DNA of 64,000 nt from assembly GCF_900182555.1 (NCBI RefSeq), contig NZ_FXTH01000001.1, forward strand, positions 310,001-374,000, in the 5' to 3' direction. Shown here in pieces: positions 44,879 to 54,103 of this stretch (position 1 is its first letter; each line of letters begins with the position of its first letter). Both the position numbers and the translations under genes were made by a program. The notes under the pieces are model-generated. The model searched no databases. It worked only from the letters and a program-made list of their open reading frames with translations, and was not told the origin of the DNA. The stretch is from Fodinibius sediminis. GTDB lineage: Bacteria > Bacteroidota > Rhodothermia > Balneolales > Balneolaceae.

Positions 44879-47800
44879 ATGATAAAACGATTTATTGAAC
44901 GACCGGTATTATCAACGGTCATATCCATTATTATCGTTATACTGGGAATCCTGGGTTATTTTGCCCTGCCCGTGTCGCTCTATCCCGAAATTGCCCCCCC
45001 CACGATACAGGTGCAAACCTCCTATCCGGGAGCCAATGCAGAAACGGTGCTCAACAGCGTTATTGCCCCGCTTGAAGAACAAATCAATGGCGTGGAAGGC
45101 ATGACGTATATGACTTCCACGGCCAGTAATAGCGGCCGGGCACAAATACAGGTTTACTTTGAGCTGGGAACGGACCCCGATATAGCCGCAGTTAACGTAC
45201 AGAACCGGGTGGCGCAGGCATCCAGCCTGCTTCCCCGGGAAGTCACCCAGACCGGGGTTACGACGCAGAAACAACAAACCAGCCGGCTGCTTATTTTCAC
45301 CCTTTACAGTCCCGACCAGAGATACGATGGCACCTTCATCGAAAACTATGCCCGCATTAACCTAATCCCCCGCCTTCAGCGGGTCGACGGCGTAGGTACG
45401 GCCGATGCCTTCGGAGCCCAAACCTATTCCATGCGCATATGGATGAAACCGGATGTGATGGCCTCCTACGACCTGGTGCCCGCCGATGTGATCAGGGCGC
45501 TCAACGAGCAAAGTTTTGAAGCTGCCCCCGGGGCCATTGGCCAAAACAGCGGCCAGGCATTCGAATACACCTTGAAATATAAAGGACGCCTTTCTACGGT
45601 CCCGGAATATGAGGATATCATCATCAGGGAGGGATCTGAAAACTCAGAGATGCTCAGGCTCAAGGATGTGGCCGATGTTGAACTCGGGGCACAGACCTAC
45701 CGCGTGCACAGTACCGCCAACGGGGGACCAAGTGTGGGTATGTTCGTATCACAAACAGCCGGCGCCAATGCCCAGGAGGTGGTGGAAAAGGTGAAAGCAG
45801 AAATTGAACAGGCCTCAAACTCCTTCCCCAAGGGACTGGAATATACCACGGTATTTGATGCCAACAGTTTCCTTACGGCCTCGATAAACAAGGTTTTTAC
45901 AACCTTCCTGGAGGCCTTTCTGCTGGTCTTTATTGTGGTATTTGTATTCCTGCAGGATTGGCGGTCCACCCTGATTCCCGCTATTGCGGTTCCCGTCTCC
46001 ATCATTGGCACCTTCTTTTTCCTCAACCTTTTTGGCTACAGCGTGAACCTGCTCACGCTTTTTGCCCTTGTTCTGGCCATCGGCATTGTGGTGGATGACG
46101 CCATTATTGTGGTAGAAATTATTCACGCCAAGCTGGAGGAAGGGGCAGAGTCGGGCATGGAAGCCGCCGTTTCGGGGATGAACGAGATAGCGGGCGCCAT
46201 CGTATCCATTACCCTTGTCATGTCGGCCATCTTCGTGCCCGTAACCTTCATGACAGGCTCAAGCGGAGTGTTTTTCCAGCAGTTCGGGATCACCCTTGCT
46301 ACCGCCATCATCATATCGGCGGTCAATGCCCTGACCCTGAGCCCGGCCCTGTGTGCCATCGTTTTGAAACCGGAACATAAACATATCGGCGAGAAAAAAA
46401 GCTTTACGGACCGCTTTGCCCTCGCCTTTAATTCGTCCTTTGATGTAGCCAAATACCGCTACAAGAAAGTACTCAGTTTTTTCACCCGCAACTCCTGGGC
46501 AGCGGTGGCAACGGTAGCCGGATCCATTCTGCTGTTTGCCTTTCTCTTTCAAACCACCCCTTCCGGTTTTGTACCCGATGAAGACCAGGGCACCTTTTTC
46601 GCCAATATCAGTCTTCCCCCTTCCTCCTCCCTGGATCGCACCAAGGAGGTGATGGCAGAAGTTGACGGCATCCTTGCGGAGATGGACATCATCGACTCCC
46701 GGCTGGCTATCTCCGGCTTTGGCCTTCTCAGTGGATCGGGTAGTCAGTATGGATTTGTCGTGGGAAAACTCAACCACTGGGATGAGCGAGAGCGAAGTGT
46801 TAATGACGTTATCGCGGAACTCCAGCAAAAGACAGCATCCATCAAGGAAGCGGACATTGCGTTCTTTTCTCCCCCCGTTATTTCCGGTTTTGGCAATACG
46901 AGTGGATTTTCGGTTGACATACAGGATCTGAGCAGCGGTGAGCTTAATGAACTTGAGCAGGTCAGCAAAAAGGTTCAGCAGGCCCTCTTTGCACGGCCCG
47001 AGATACAGTATGCCGCCTCCTACTTCAACACCAATTACCCGCAATACATGGTCCGCATTGATGAAGCCAAAGCCCAGCGTGCCGGTTTCTCCATACAATC
47101 CATTATGGATGTCATGCAGGCTTACTATGGGGGGCTCTATGTATCAAACTTCAACCGGTTTGGCAAGCTGTACCGGGTGTATATACAGGCTGATCCGGAA
47201 TACCGGGGGTCTGAAGAAAGCCTGCAAAATATTTCCGTTCGGAATGCCCGGGGAGAGATGGCGCCCATCACCTCGTTTGTAGACCTGGAACGCGTCTACG
47301 GACCCCAGAATGTATCACGCTTTAATATGTTCAATGCCGTATCGCTGACGGGAGCCACCAACCCCGGTTACAGTTCCGGGGATGCCATCGCGGCCATTGA
47401 AGAAGTCTTTGAACAGCAGATTTCCGATAACTACAGCTACGCCTTCTCTGGTTTGACAAGAGAGGAAAGCCAGGCCAGCGGCCAGGAGATTCTAATTTTT
47501 GCCCTCTGTATCCTCTTTGTCTATTTCCTGCTGAGCGCCCAGTACGAAAGCTATATCGTTCCCTGGGCGGTCATCCTTTCGCTGCCCATTGGATTGGCCG
47601 GTTCATTTATTTTTGCCAACATCTTTGGGGTAGCCAATAACATCTACCTCCAGATATCGTCCATCATGCTGATGGGGCTGCTGGCGAAAAATGCCATCCT
47701 GGTTGTAGAGTTTGCCCTGCAGCGCCGCCGCAAAGAGGGCATGACCATCGCCAAAGCCGCCATTGACGGGGCCGAAGCGCGACTGCGCCCGATCCTGATG

Positions 47801-48031
47801 ACCTCTTTTGCCTTTATTGCAGGATTACTGCCATTGGCCCTGGCATCGGGAATCAATGCCAATGCCAACCAGTCCATCGGCATTGGTACCGCAGGCGGCA
47901 TGTTCATCGGTACATTCGTAGGGCTTCTTGTTGTCCCCGTAATGTTCATCCTATTCCAGACACTGCAGGAGAAAATTTCGGGTCCCCCTGCTGTTGTGCG
48001 TGAAAAAAAAGATAAAATCATTCTGCCGTAA
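44879..48031 (+). CDS. RND-family (HAE1) multidrug efflux permease
   Basis: The 1050-residue AcrB-like pump opens with FIERPVLSTVISIIIVILGI, has the proton-relay Asp pair in IGIVVDDAIIVVEI, the DEDQGTFF porter segment and the GLLAKNAILVVEFALQRR motif in the second half. It exports hydrophobic drugs or other compounds with proton energy as a trimer. The order adaptor, pump, channel is classical. Substrate range is unknown. Confidence 0.96.
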   Translation: MIKRFIERPVLSTVISIIIVILGILGYFALPVSLYPEIAPPTIQVQTSYPGANAETVLNSVIAPLEEQINGVEGMTYMTSTASNSGRAQIQVYFELGTDPDIAAVNVQNRVAQASSLLPREVTQTGVTTQKQQTSRLLIFTLYSPDQRYDGTFIENYARINLIPRLQRVDGVGTADAFGAQTYSMRIWMKPDVMASYDLVPADVIRALNEQSFEAAPGAIGQNSGQAFEYTLKYKGRLSTVPEYEDIIIREGSENSEMLRLKDVADVELGAQTYRVHSTANGGPSVGMFVSQTAGANAQEVVEKVKAEIEQASNSFPKGLEYTTVFDANSFLTASINKVFTTFLEAFLLVFIVVFVFLQDWRSTLIPAIAVPVSIIGTFFFLNLFGYSVNLLTLFALVLAIGIVVDDAIIVVEIIHAKLEEGAESGMEAAVSGMNEIAGAIVSITLVMSAIFVPVTFMTGSSGVFFQQFGITLATAIIISAVNALTLSPALCAIVLKPEHKHIGEKKSFTDRFALAFNSSFDVAKYRYKKVLSFFTRNSWAAVATVAGSILLFAFLFQTTPSGFVPDEDQGTFFANISLPPSSSLDRTKEVMAEVDGILAEMDIIDSRLAISGFGLLSGSGSQYGFVVGKLNHWDERERSVNDVIAELQQKTASIKEADIAFFSPPVISGFGNTSGFSVDIQDLSSGELNELEQVSKKVQQALFARPEIQYAASYFNTNYPQYMVRIDEAKAQRAGFSIQSIMDVMQAYYGGLYVSNFNRFGKLYRVYIQADPEYRGSEESLQNISVRNARGEMAPITSFVDLERVYGPQNVSRFNMFNAVSLTGATNPGYSSGDAIAAIEEVFEQQISDNYSYAFSGLTREESQASGQEILIFALCILFVYFLLSAQYESYIVPWAVILSLPIGLAGSFIFANIFGVANNIYLQISSIMLMGLLAKNAILVVEFALQRRRKEGMTIAKAAIDGAEARLRPILMTSFAFIAGLLPLALASGINANANQSIGIGTAGGMFIGTFVGLLVVPVMFILFQTLQEKISGPPAVVREKKDKIILP

Positions 48032-48066
48032 GCCTATTAATTACAATAGATTCATCCTCTACTATT

Positions 48067-49530
48067 ATGTCTTTCACCTCCCGGTTTACCTTTTTTGCAG
48101 CTGTTCTGCTGGGCGTCTCACTGTCGTCCTGTATTGCAACAAAATCCTATCAAAAGCCCGACGTAGCGACCGAGAACCTGTATCCCTTTGAGCAAGTAAC
48201 GTTAGACAGCACCACGCTGGCAGACATGCCGTGGCAAGACGTCTTCAGGGATCCCCGGCTGCGCCAGCTGATAGACGAGGCCCTTGACAACAATCTCGAG
48301 CTTCAGCAGGCAATCCAGCAAATTCGCGTTGCCGAAGCCAATTTCTATGAAGGGCGGATGAGCTTGTTTCCAAGCCTGAGTGCCAACGGGGATGTTTCCT
48401 ACCGGGAACAGTCTGACAACAGCGTGAGTTTCGGCGGCCTCCCGGACGACGCCAGCATCCCTGCCAGTGAATTGTATTCGGTATCATTGAGTTCCAGCTG
48501 GGAACTGGATGTCTGGGGAAAGCTGACCAGCGCCAAAAAAGCGAGCCTTGCCGCCCTTTTGCAGACCGAGGCCACCCGCCGCGCCGTCCAGACCACCCTC
48601 ATTGCAAATGTAGCCAACGCCTATTATCGTCTGCTGGCTCTCGACCAGCAGCTGGCGATTACCCGGCAAACGGTAGAAAACCGCCGGCAGGATGTTGAAA
48701 CCGTCAGGAGCCTCAAAGAGGGAGATATGGTTACCGGGGTTTCCCTTCAGCAGAGTATCGCCAATCGTTACGCTGCCGAAGTGACGATCCCTCGGCTGGA
48801 ACAGCTGATTACCGAGCAGGAGCATACGCTCAGTATCCTGCTGGGCCGCGCGCCGGGCTCCATCAAACGGGGCACCCTGCCCGAACAAGCCCCCATCGAT
48901 TCACTGACAACGGGGATGCCGGCTCAACTGCTCCGCAATCGCCCCGATATCAGGGCTGCAGAATACGCCTTCCGAAGTGCTTTTGAACTCACCAACAATG
49001 CCCGGGCTTACTTTTACCCCTCCTTTACCCTGACTGCTCAGGGGGGCTATCAAAGCCTGGAAACAGAAGATCTGTTTCAGCCGGGTTCCGTCTTTTACAA
49101 CCTGGTGGCCGGACTCACACAACCTATTTTCAACCGGGGACAAAACAGGGCTCGGCTCAAACGGAGGAAAGCCCAGCAGGAACAGGCCCTGCTTCAGCTC
49201 AAAGGCACCATCCTTGACGCCAGCAGCGAGGTATCCAATGCGCTCAGTCAATATCAAAAAACAGATCGGCAGCTGCAGTTGCGTCAGAAACAGCTTGAAG
49301 CGCTTGAAAATGCCGTTGCGTATTCCCGGGAACTGCTTCAATACGGCGAAGCCAATTATACCGAGGTGCTGACGGCCCAGCAGCAGCTCCTTTCTGCCCA
49401 GCTCAGCAATATCAATGATCGCCTGCAGCAGCTGACGGCCGGCGTGGACCTCTACAGGGCCCTGGGCGGAGGCTGGAATAAGACACAGAAGGCAACCGCC
49501 GTCGAACAGCCGGCGGAAACCCAGGATTAG
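48067..49530 (+). CDS. TolC-like outer-membrane efflux lipoprotein (NodT type)
   Basis: The 487-residue protein has a lipoprotein signal (FAAVLLGVSLSSC) and the OEP pattern: PWQDVFRDPRLRQLIDEALD, NRPDIRAAEYAFRSA and QPIFNRGQNRARLKRRKAQQ, with a repeat of the helical channel half. It forms the trimeric exit duct for the pump at 44879, starting 35 bases after it, and is the last gene of the operon. Confidence 0.94.
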   Translation: MSFTSRFTFFAAVLLGVSLSSCIATKSYQKPDVATENLYPFEQVTLDSTTLADMPWQDVFRDPRLRQLIDEALDNNLELQQAIQQIRVAEANFYEGRMSLFPSLSANGDVSYREQSDNSVSFGGLPDDASIPASELYSVSLSSSWELDVWGKLTSAKKASLAALLQTEATRRAVQTTLIANVANAYYRLLALDQQLAITRQTVENRRQDVETVRSLKEGDMVTGVSLQQSIANRYAAEVTIPRLEQLITEQEHTLSILLGRAPGSIKRGTLPEQAPIDSLTTGMPAQLLRNRPDIRAAEYAFRSAFELTNNARAYFYPSFTLTAQGGYQSLETEDLFQPGSVFYNLVAGLTQPIFNRGQNRARLKRRKAQQEQALLQLKGTILDASSEVSNALSQYQKTDRQLQLRQKQLEALENAVAYSRELLQYGEANYTEVLTAQQQLLSAQLSNINDRLQQLTAGVDLYRALGGGWNKTQKATAVEQPAETQD

Positions 49531-49611
49531 CAGTACCCCCCCAGTGGATTGTACCGGCCTGCCGCAGCAAGGAGGGCGTTTCTCCCTGCTTATACAGGCC
49601 TGAGACAATCT

Positions 49612-50253
49612 TCAAAGCGGTTCATAGAAGAACGGCCCAAAACCCAGCGTGAAGACCAGCCAGCCATACAGAACATGCTCAACACTTACCCAGAAGAGCG
49701 ACTGCGTGCGCAAATAGGTTATCCCGAAAAGTATCCCTGCAACAAAGCTCAGTCCCACCGCCCACCAGTTGTCATAGACAATGTGCAGAAAAGAAAACAG
49801 GAGCGCACTGGTAATAACAGCCGCATATTTTCCGCTCATCAAAGGCCTATAGCGATAGAAAAAGTACGTCCTGTAGATAAGTTCCTGCGGCAAGGCCGAA
49901 AATAGCGGATATAACATCATGACAACCATCCACTCCACGGGCTGCTCCACGGGAAAAACAAACAGGTAATTCGGCTTAAACAACCGGATAAGCAGAAACA
50001 GAGCAACAAGGACCACCGGTAACCGATTGAAGATCTTCGAACCCGCATTCCGGGAATTGCGGATCGCAAACAGGCGGGCGTCAAAATTGGGATCCCGCCA
50101 GAGCTGAAATCCACAGTAAACCGCAATCAGCAACAGCGCCGGTATTTTGGGGAGCGGAACAATCTCCCGGTAATACAACAGCGGAATCCCCAGAAAAAGA
50201 AGCATCCCTTCGGCAAGAAGAACAGCATGGGTCCGGCTCATAATCCCTCTCAA
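49612..50253 (-). CDS. CPBP-family intramembrane metalloprotease-like protein
   Basis: The 213-residue membrane protein shows a shorter CPBP pattern: PQELIYRTYFFY, where Gln takes the place of the first Glu of EExxxR, FSFLHIVYD and EHVLYG. Several hydrophobic helices are visible. The QE variant is common in Bacteroidota homologues, so activity is not excluded. It converges with the TolC-like gene and is divergent from uvrA. Confidence 0.78.
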   Translation of the reverse strand: MRGIMSRTHAVLLAEGMLLFLGIPLLYYREIVPLPKIPALLLIAVYCGFQLWRDPNFDARLFAIRNSRNAGSKIFNRLPVVLVALFLLIRLFKPNYLFVFPVEQPVEWMVVMMLYPLFSALPQELIYRTYFFYRYRPLMSGKYAAVITSALLFSFLHIVYDNWWAVGLSFVAGILFGITYLRTQSLFWVSVEHVLYGWLVFTLGFGPFFYEPL

Positions 50254-50391
50254 CAGTTAACCTGGTTTCAGCCCTGAACGAGATTTACATAATGCCTGTT
50301 ATTGTTGATTGTTTCAATGAGATTATCGACTCATTTTTCTGCATCATAATTTGTATCTTTACGTGCTTATACAAACGCAATATTAAACTGA

Positions 50392-53202
50392 ATGTCGCAA
50401 GCCGAAACGATCGCTCCCAACGAAAAACCACAATCCAGCGAAGACCGGCCCATTATAGTAAGAGGGGCCCGCGTACACAATCTCAAAAATATCGATGTTG
50501 AAATACCGCGTAACCGGATGACGGTGGTTACCGGTGTTTCCGGGTCCGGCAAATCGAGCCTTGCCTTCGATACCATCTATGCCGAGGGGCAGCGTCGTTA
50601 CGTAGAAAGCCTGTCCAGCTACGCTCGCCAGTTTCTTGAGCGAATGGATAAGCCCGATGTAGATTTTATGCAGGGCATATCACCTGCAATGGCCATTCAG
50701 CAGAAGACAACCTCCACCAACCCACGTTCAACCGTCGGTACGACCACTGAAATTTATGACTACATGCGGCTGCTCTACGCCCGTATCGGTCATACTATCT
50801 CACCAAAATCGGGTCGCGAAGTTCAAAAAGACAGCACCAAAACTGTCATTGATTCGCTCTTTGAGCACTACGAGGAGGGTACAAAGTTCTATATTCTTTT
50901 CCCGCTGCCGAGGCATGAAAACAACGACCTGTCCGATGAGCTTCAGGTACTGAAAGAAAAAGGATTTACCCGGGTGCTCCAGGTCGACCAGGAGCAGATG
51001 ATTGACATCACCACCGAAGAGTCCGACCTGTCGGAGATCAGTCGCGATAATTACCGTGTGCTTGTAGACCGCCTGGTCATTAAAAAGACCGACGACAACC
51101 GGGGACGTATCGCTGGTTCCCTCGAAACGGCCTTCCGCGAGGGACAGGGACGCTGCTCTGTGAAAATTCGCAACGGGGATGAGCTGCCCTTTTCAGAACG
51201 ATTTGAAATGGACGGCATGGAATTTAATGAACCGACGCCCCAGATGTTCTCTTTCAACAATCCATTTGGTGCCTGCGATACCTGTGAGGGCTTCGGACGG
51301 GTGGCCGGAATTGACGAAAACCTGGTCATTCCCGACCCGGAACTGACCATCCGTGACGGGGCCATTGCAGCGTACAGCGGACAAAAGTACAGTCGCCACC
51401 TGCGCGATCTTATCAAAGTATCTGCCCGTTACGGCTATCCCATCGACACCCCCTACCGCCAGCTTTCCAAGGAATTTAAAAAAGTATTGTGGGAAGGCAA
51501 GGATGAATATGTTGGTATTCGGCCTTTCTTTGATGACATTAAAAGCCAGTCGTATAAAGTCCACAAGCGGGTATTTTACTCGCGCTATCGCGGCTACAGC
51601 CGCTGCCCTGACTGCGAGGGATACCGCATCCGGAAAGATGCCCTGTACGTCAAAATAAACGGCCGGCATATTGGCGAAGTGGCAGAAATGACGATTGACG
51701 CCGCCCGTGCTTTTTTTGAGGACCTGGAACTAACCGATTTTGAAAAGGAGGTGGCGGAACAAGTCCTGTACGAAATACGCAAACGACTCAAGTATCTGGA
51801 TGAAGTTGGCCTGAGTTACCTGACGCTCAACAGGCTGGCCAAAACGCTGAGCGGGGGCGAGTCGCAGCGCATCAGCCTGGCCAATTCGCTGGGCAGCTCC
51901 CTTATCGGCAGTCTCTATGTGCTGGATGAACCGACCATCGGGCTCCATCCCCGCGATAACGACCGGCTGATCAATATCCTGAAGTCGCTCCGCGATATTG
52001 GCAATACGGTGCTTGTTGTTGAACACGACCCGGAAATGATCAAGGCAGCCGACAACATCATTGACATTGGTCCCTTTGCCGGTGTGCACGGGGGGGAGCT
52101 TAACTTTACCGGAAGCTATGACGAACTGCTCGACTCACAAACCCTTACCGGAAAATACCTGAGCGGAAAGAAAAGGATCTCTGTTCCCGATAAACGGCGC
52201 AAGGGCAGTGGCAATACCATTATACTGGAAGGTGCTACTGAACACAACCTCAAAAGCCTGGATGTGGAGTTTCCGCTTGGCAAGCTGATCTGTGTAACCG
52301 GGGTAAGCGGATCCGGGAAATCGACCCTTGTACATGACACCTTATACGCCGGCATCCAAAAGCAGCTTGGTACCTATAAAGACAGCATCGGGCGGCACCG
52401 CTCCATCTCCGGACTGCACCACATTGACTCGGTAGAGATGGTGGACCAGTCACCCATTGGGCGCTCTTCACGGTCCAACCCGGCTACCTATACCAAAGCT
52501 TTTGACGGCATTCGGGATCTGTTCACCAATACGCGTCAGTCCAAGATCATGGGATATGAACCGGGCCATTTCTCTTTCAACGTACCGGGCGGGCGCTGTG
52601 AGACCTGTCAGGGTGAAGGGATCCAGACCATAGAAATGCAGTTTATGGCCGACATTGAACTTACTTGTGAAGAGTGCGGTGGCAAACGGTACCGTAAGGA
52701 AATTCTACAGGTTAAATACCGGGGAAAAAACATCCATGATGTTCTTGAGATGTCGGTTTCAGAAGCACTCGAGTTTTTTGTGGATGAAGAGCGCATTACC
52801 AACAAGCTGCAGACCCTCGAAGATGTGGGCCTCGGCTACCTCAAGCTGGGGCAAAGCGCACCCACCCTCTCGGGCGGAGAAGCACAGCGGGTAAAACTGG
52901 CTAAATTCCTGAGTAAACCCGCCGGCGACCATACCCTTTATTTCTTTGATGAACCGACCACCGGCCTCCACTTTGAGGATATCGCCAAACTACTCGACTC
53001 CTTCAATGAACTCGCCGACAACGGGCATACCGTTATCATTATCGAACACAACCTGGATGTCATCAAATGCGCTGATCACATCATAGATATCGGTCCGGAA
53101 GGCGGTTTTGCGGGTGGCCAAATCGTTGCTACCGGCACCCCGGAGGAGATAACCCAGGTGAAGGAAAGCCATACCGGGCGATATTTGAAAGAGGTGCTGT
53201 AA
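50392..53202 (+). CDS. uvrA: Excinuclease ABC subunit A
   Basis: The 936-residue protein has two ABC ATPase modules ([19 protein letters not shown] and [19 protein letters not shown]; signatures [16 protein letters not shown] and [16 protein letters not shown]) and the CxxC zinc modules ([33 protein letters not shown]). UvrA recognises bulky DNA lesions and loads UvrB in nucleotide excision repair. Length is typical (about 940). It is a single gene. Confidence 0.98.
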   Translation: MSQAETIAPNEKPQSSEDRPIIVRGARVHNLKNIDVEIPRNRMTVVTGVSGSGKSSLAFDTIYAEGQRRYVESLSSYARQFLERMDKPDVDFMQGISPAMAIQQKTTSTNPRSTVGTTTEIYDYMRLLYARIGHTISPKSGREVQKDSTKTVIDSLFEHYEEGTKFYILFPLPRHENNDLSDELQVLKEKGFTRVLQVDQEQMIDITTEESDLSEISRDNYRVLVDRLVIKKTDDNRGRIAGSLETAFREGQGRCSVKIRNGDELPFSERFEMDGMEFNEPTPQMFSFNNPFGACDTCEGFGRVAGIDENLVIPDPELTIRDGAIAAYSGQKYSRHLRDLIKVSARYGYPIDTPYRQLSKEFKKVLWEGKDEYVGIRPFFDDIKSQSYKVHKRVFYSRYRGYSRCPDCEGYRIRKDALYVKINGRHIGEVAEMTIDAARAFFEDLELTDFEKEVAEQVLYEIRKRLKYLDEVGLSYLTLNRLAKTLSGGESQRISLANSLGSSLIGSLYVLDEPTIGLHPRDNDRLINILKSLRDIGNTVLVVEHDPEMIKAADNIIDIGPFAGVHGGELNFTGSYDELLDSQTLTGKYLSGKKRISVPDKRRKGSGNTIILEGATEHNLKSLDVEFPLGKLICVTGVSGSGKSTLVHDTLYAGIQKQLGTYKDSIGRHRSISGLHHIDSVEMVDQSPIGRSSRSNPATYTKAFDGIRDLFTNTRQSKIMGYEPGHFSFNVPGGRCETCQGEGIQTIEMQFMADIELTCEECGGKRYRKEILQVKYRGKNIHDVLEMSVSEALEFFVDEERITNKLQTLEDVGLGYLKLGQSAPTLSGGEAQRVKLAKFLSKPAGDHTLYFFDEPTTGLHFEDIAKLLDSFNELADNGHTVIIIEHNLDVIKCADHIIDIGPEGGFAGGQIVATGTPEEITQVKESHTGRYLKEVL

Positions 53203-53246
53203 CGGCCGCTGGCCTGAACCATGTAACAGTATCACCCATTTAAAAC

Positions 53247-53274
53247 GATGCCACCGCAGGTCAACGGTGGCATC
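53247..53274 (+). terminator. Hairpin after uvrA
   Basis: GATGCCACCG (53247-53256) and CGGTGGCATC (53265-53274) form a perfect 10-bp stem with an eight-base loop. The T-run after it is weak (TTGCTC), so termination may be partial. Confidence 0.6.
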
Positions 53275-53453
53275 TTGCTCAAGTGTCGGGCCTCTCCTCT
53301 CATTCCCCCTTACATTTTTACCTTTTTTTACTAATATTTATGACCTGAATTGTTGTTTGGATGCATTGACTTTGTGGATCGCCTTATTCCAACAACCCTT
53401 TCTACTTATATATGCGTAAAAAATAGGGGATGTACGACATAGCCTGACACCTT

Positions 53454-54014
53454 ATGGGGCCAAAAAAAAATATAACACAGTTATTGCTCAGCGCCAGCTC
53501 CGGTGATAAACAGGCCATTGATGCACTATACCCCCGGGTATATGATGAGCTCCGCACCATTGCGAAATGGCATCTCCGCAGAGAACGAGGTGATCATACC
53601 ATCCAAAAAACTGCGCTGGTACATGAAGTCTACCTGAAGCTGATCGATCAGACCCAGATCAGCTGGCAAAACCGTGCCCATTTCTTTGGCATTGCCGCCC
53701 GGGCCATGCGACAAATTCTGGTGGATTACGCCCGTAAAAGAAATGCCCAGAAGCGGGGAGGAGACAAGAAGCATATCCCCTTTGAGGAGGATAAGCTGGA
53801 TTTGGACAACCATATGGAAGCCCTGCTGGAATTCAATGATATCATCGATAAACTGGCCGAATTCGACGAACGCAAGAGCAAAGTGGTTGAAATGCGCTTT
53901 TTTGCCGGGATGACGATTCGTGAAATAGCGGAGCTGCTGGATGTCTCCCCGCGGACCATTAATCGCGACTGGATGAAAGCCAGGGGCTGGATATACCAGG
54001 AACTCAGCAAATGA
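53454..54014 (+). CDS. ECF-type RNA polymerase sigma factor (Sigma70_ECF, PF07638 type)
   Basis: The 186-residue protein has region 2 (DALYPRVYDELRTIAKWHLR, ALVHEVYLKLIDQ), the FFGIAARAMRQILVDYARKR segment typical of the PF07638 group, and region 4 (EFDERKSKVVEMRFFAGMTI, EIAELLDVSPRTINRDWMKA). There is no anti-sigma factor beside it; instead a large serine/threonine kinase follows, as is common for this group in Planctomycetes and Rhodothermota. Phosphorylation control of the sigma factor is the usual hypothesis. Confidence 0.92.
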   Translation: MGPKKNITQLLLSASSGDKQAIDALYPRVYDELRTIAKWHLRRERGDHTIQKTALVHEVYLKLIDQTQISWQNRAHFFGIAARAMRQILVDYARKRNAQKRGGDKKHIPFEEDKLDLDNHMEALLEFNDIIDKLAEFDERKSKVVEMRFFAGMTIREIAELLDVSPRTINRDWMKARGWIYQELSK

Positions 54015-54103
54015 TCCTTGTAGGGAATAGCCTTACAGCTGCTTTTGTTTTTTTGATTTACCATACATTGTTGTCGTGTCATTGGGTCAATACCGATCTT
54101 GCC

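Noticed and set aside
54011-54103. Kinase start overlapping the sigma-factor stop
   Set aside because: It would add a hydrophobic segment before the conserved MDKKRWKKI start at 54104; the overlap alone is not enough.
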